A stretch of DNA of 15,713 bases from Bacteroidota bacterium (GTDB lineage Bacteria; Bacteroidota; Ignavibacteria; UBA10030; BY39). This document shows positions 13,873 through 15,713 of this stretch, piece after piece. The notes below the pieces were generated by a model. That model was not told the DNA's origin. It made no database searches and worked only from the letters and a program-made list of their open reading frames with translations. The position numbers were made by a program, and so were the translations under genes. The stretch lies in contig JAHJRJ010000217.1 in the NCBI GenBank assembly GCA_018830765.1, forward strand, positions 1 to 15,713, given 5' to 3'. Each line of letters opens with the position of its first letter. Position 1 is the first letter of the stretch.

Positions 13873-13885
13873 GAGGAATTTATGA
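13784..13885 (+). CDS. Possible 33-residue leader-like ORF overlapping the amylase start
   Basis: In the frame of the downstream ATG overlap, MSRKKMMLMFAAALLFPP begins a short ORF with a basic N-terminus and hydrophobic core resembling a signal peptide or a membrane segment. Its TGA overlaps the amylase ATG by four bases (ATGA), suggesting translational coupling. It overlaps the end of the membrane-protein ORF in another frame, so one of the two is likely not coding, or a frameshift joins them. Confidence 0.25.
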   Translation: MSRKKMMLMFAAALLFPPSIRIFPERINAKRNL

Positions 13886-15711
13886 AAACATTATTATTGA
13901 TATTTATAGGATTGATAGCAATGAATTCTGCCCACTCTCAAATATCACCCTTAAAATTTTCGCTGAACGGTGAATGGCTTTTCAAAGCCGATACGAAAAA
14001 AGTTGGAGTTAAGCAAAAATGGTTCGCCGAAACATCCGACAGGTCAAAATGGGAAAAGATTAACGTCCCCGATTTCTGGGAAGACCATTCTAATTATAAA
14101 AACTACGACGGCTGGGGATGGTATGCGCGTAAATTCGAGTTCAATAAAACTTCGGAACCGTTCAGCATTCACTTCGCCGGTGTCGACGACGATGCTGTCG
14201 TTTGGATTAACGGAATTAACGTAGGAAGCCACACAGGTTACAGCGACCCGTTCGCACTTGATGTAACCGATGCGCTGCGTAACGGCGAAAATATGGTCGT
14301 TGTTCAAGTGCTCGACTATGGCGGTGGAGGAGGAATATATAAACCGGTTACAATCATCGAGACAAAACATCTCGACAGTCTTTTAAAGAGTGAATATTTC
14401 GGTAAGCCAGCTCTGCAAAGCACCGATTGGGTTAAAGATGCAGTTATTTATTCCGCCTATCTTCGTTCGGCTTCACCCGAAGGCACATTCAAAGGATTTG
14501 AAAAACGGATACCCGAGTTAAAAGAGATGGGAGTTACAGTTGTCTGGTTATTGCCGATTCATCCCGTCGGTGTAAAGAATCGCAAAGGAAAGTTAGGCAG
14601 TCCTTACTCCGTTCGTGATTTCTACGGAATAAATCCGGAGTTCGGAACGATGAACGATTTTAAAAATTTGCTGAATACGGTCCACAAAAACAGTATGAAG
14701 TTAATAATTGACTTAGTCGCGAATCATACCGCTTGGGACAATCCGATGATAGTCGAACATCCCGAATGGTTTACAAAAGATTCTCATGGTAAAATCATAC
14801 CACCGAATGACGACTGGACAGACGTTGCCGACCTTGACTACTCAAAACCTGAATTACGCAAATACATGATTGATATGATGAAGTGGTGGGTGAAGGATGT
14901 CGATATAGATGGTTTCCGCTGCGATGTAGCTGAACTGGTCCCGACTGATTTTTGGGAAGAAGCGCGCGATTCTTTGAATAAAATTAATGATGTGATGATG
15001 CTATCCGAGGGTTCTATACCAGAACACCATCTCAAGGCATTCGACTTAACGTACTCTTGGAATATATACGATGTGCTTGAGTTGTTGTTAAAAAGTAAGA
15101 GACCTGCGACAGTGATTGATCAACTTTTAAACAACGAATCTTTGCAATTTCCAACCGGTTCACTGCGAATGCGTTTCAATACGAACCACGATAAGAACGC
15201 TTGGGATGAGCCGGCGGTAAAAATGTTTGGGATAGACGGCCTGAAGCTTACCGCTATTCTAATTAACACCATACCCGGTGTGCCGATGATTTATACAGGC
15301 GAGGAAGTAGCAAACGATAAGAAGTTGGGATTGTTTGAAAAGGTGGATGTTGATTGGAAAAGACCGAAAGAGATGCAAAAAATTTATTCTGATCTTTTTA
15401 AACTGCGAAAAGAAAGTAAAGCGCTATCGAGAGGAGAGATGTTTCGAGTTACAAATTCGGACGATAAAAATGTTTACGCTTTTATGAGAGTTTCAGGCGA
15501 TGAAAAGATAATCGTTTTACTCAATTTCTCGAAGAAAGAAATCACTACCCAAGTAGAAATTCCGGTTTCGTTATTTGACGTGAAAAATATTGTTACCTTG
15601 AATGAGGTTTTTACTGGAATGAAGATGAAACTGAGTAAAAAGAATGCTGATAAATTTAATATTACATTAAAACCATACGGTTACAAAGTGTTTGTGGTTG
15701 AAAAAGATTAA
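13882..15711 (+). CDS. Secreted GH13 alpha-amylase-family glycoside hydrolase with N-terminal GH2-like sugar-binding domain
   Basis: The product would hydrolyse or rearrange alpha-glucans outside the cytoplasm. Its 609 residues begin with a signal peptide (MKTLLLIFIGLIAMNSAHSQ, cleavage near residue 19). Residues about 24-160 form a galactose-binding-like beta-sandwich of the kind seen at the N-terminus of GH2 enzymes (LNGEWLFKAD, WYARKFEF, VDDDAVVWINGINVG). The GH13 barrel follows from about 185: region I DLVANHT (277-283), region II GFRCDVAE with nucleophile D348, region III LSEGS with acid/base E376, and region IV NTNHD with D437. The catalytic triad is intact. A C-terminal beta-domain ends the protein. 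A GAGGAATTT ribosome-binding stretch precedes the ATG. Exact substrate cannot be told from sequence. Confidence 0.92.
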   Translation: MKTLLLIFIGLIAMNSAHSQISPLKFSLNGEWLFKADTKKVGVKQKWFAETSDRSKWEKINVPDFWEDHSNYKNYDGWGWYARKFEFNKTSEPFSIHFAGVDDDAVVWINGINVGSHTGYSDPFALDVTDALRNGENMVVVQVLDYGGGGGIYKPVTIIETKHLDSLLKSEYFGKPALQSTDWVKDAVIYSAYLRSASPEGTFKGFEKRIPELKEMGVTVVWLLPIHPVGVKNRKGKLGSPYSVRDFYGINPEFGTMNDFKNLLNTVHKNSMKLIIDLVANHTAWDNPMIVEHPEWFTKDSHGKIIPPNDDWTDVADLDYSKPELRKYMIDMMKWWVKDVDIDGFRCDVAELVPTDFWEEARDSLNKINDVMMLSEGSIPEHHLKAFDLTYSWNIYDVLELLLKSKRPATVIDQLLNNESLQFPTGSLRMRFNTNHDKNAWDEPAVKMFGIDGLKLTAILINTIPGVPMIYTGEEVANDKKLGLFEKVDVDWKRPKEMQKIYSDLFKLRKESKALSRGEMFRVTNSDDKNVYAFMRVSGDEKIIVLLNFSKKEITTQVEIPVSLFDVKNIVTLNEVFTGMKMKLSKKNADKFNITLKPYGYKVFVVEKD

Positions 15712-15713
15712 TG
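15711..15713 (+). other. Possible start codon of a further gene at the window edge
   Basis: The amylase TAA shares its last A with an ATG that ends the window (TAATG), the same one-base overlap used between hsdS and the helicase. A downstream co-transcribed gene is plausible but cannot be read here. Confidence 0.3.

Overview
The window carries about ten protein genes, all on the + strand, in an AT-rich bacterium. Start codons with A-rich upstream regions, one-base TAATG and four-base ATGA overlaps, many stand-alone four-helix-bundle (S23-type) genes and dispersed palindromes embedded in genes suggest a Bacteroidota/Chlorobi-group genome (Ignavibacteria-like). This assignment is an inference from style and not from a marker gene.

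Layout. Positions 1-2251 are housekeeping: panB (pantothenate synthesis), a stand-alone four-helix-bundle gene, and surE (nucleotidase). Positions 2261-13474 are a composite defence island built on a type I restriction-modification system: hsdM, a pRiA4b ORF-3-like gene, hsdS, a UvrD-type helicase, a second four-helix-bundle gene, a darT/darG-type DNA ADP-ribosylation toxin-antitoxin pair, and hsdR. Positions 13475-13881 hold a membrane-protein ORF with no good start, perhaps a remnant. From 13882 there is a secreted GH13 alpha-amylase-family enzyme with an N-terminal GH2-like sugar-binding domain. The last three bases (ATG) may begin another gene.

How it works together. HsdM, HsdS and HsdR would form the host-modifying and invader-cutting complex. 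DarT would modify thymidine in single-stranded DNA when released from DarG, which reverses the mark. The helicase is in a position to work with either system, but the sequence does not show with which. The gaps between genes are short, so most of the island could be one transcript.

The most unusual signal is repeat structure. (1) The 3' end of hsdS, encoding the tail LPKLISGEI, recurs twice downstream as short ORFs, once after the helicase and once after the second four-helix-bundle gene, so hsdS tails bound the accessory genes. (2) A 73-bp element occurs in frame inside hsdS and again next to the second hsdS tail, 72 of 73 bases identical. (3) Two palindromic elements with CCCTCACC...GGTGAGGG ends sit in frame inside hsdM. 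(4) Degenerate 7-base-period arrays (GAAT every 7 bases) precede both four-helix-bundle genes, adjoin both 73-bp elements and precede darT, and inverted versions follow the four-helix-bundle genes. Together these suggest repeated small insertions that were tolerated inside and between genes. No RNA genes, CRISPR array, transposase or integrase was seen.
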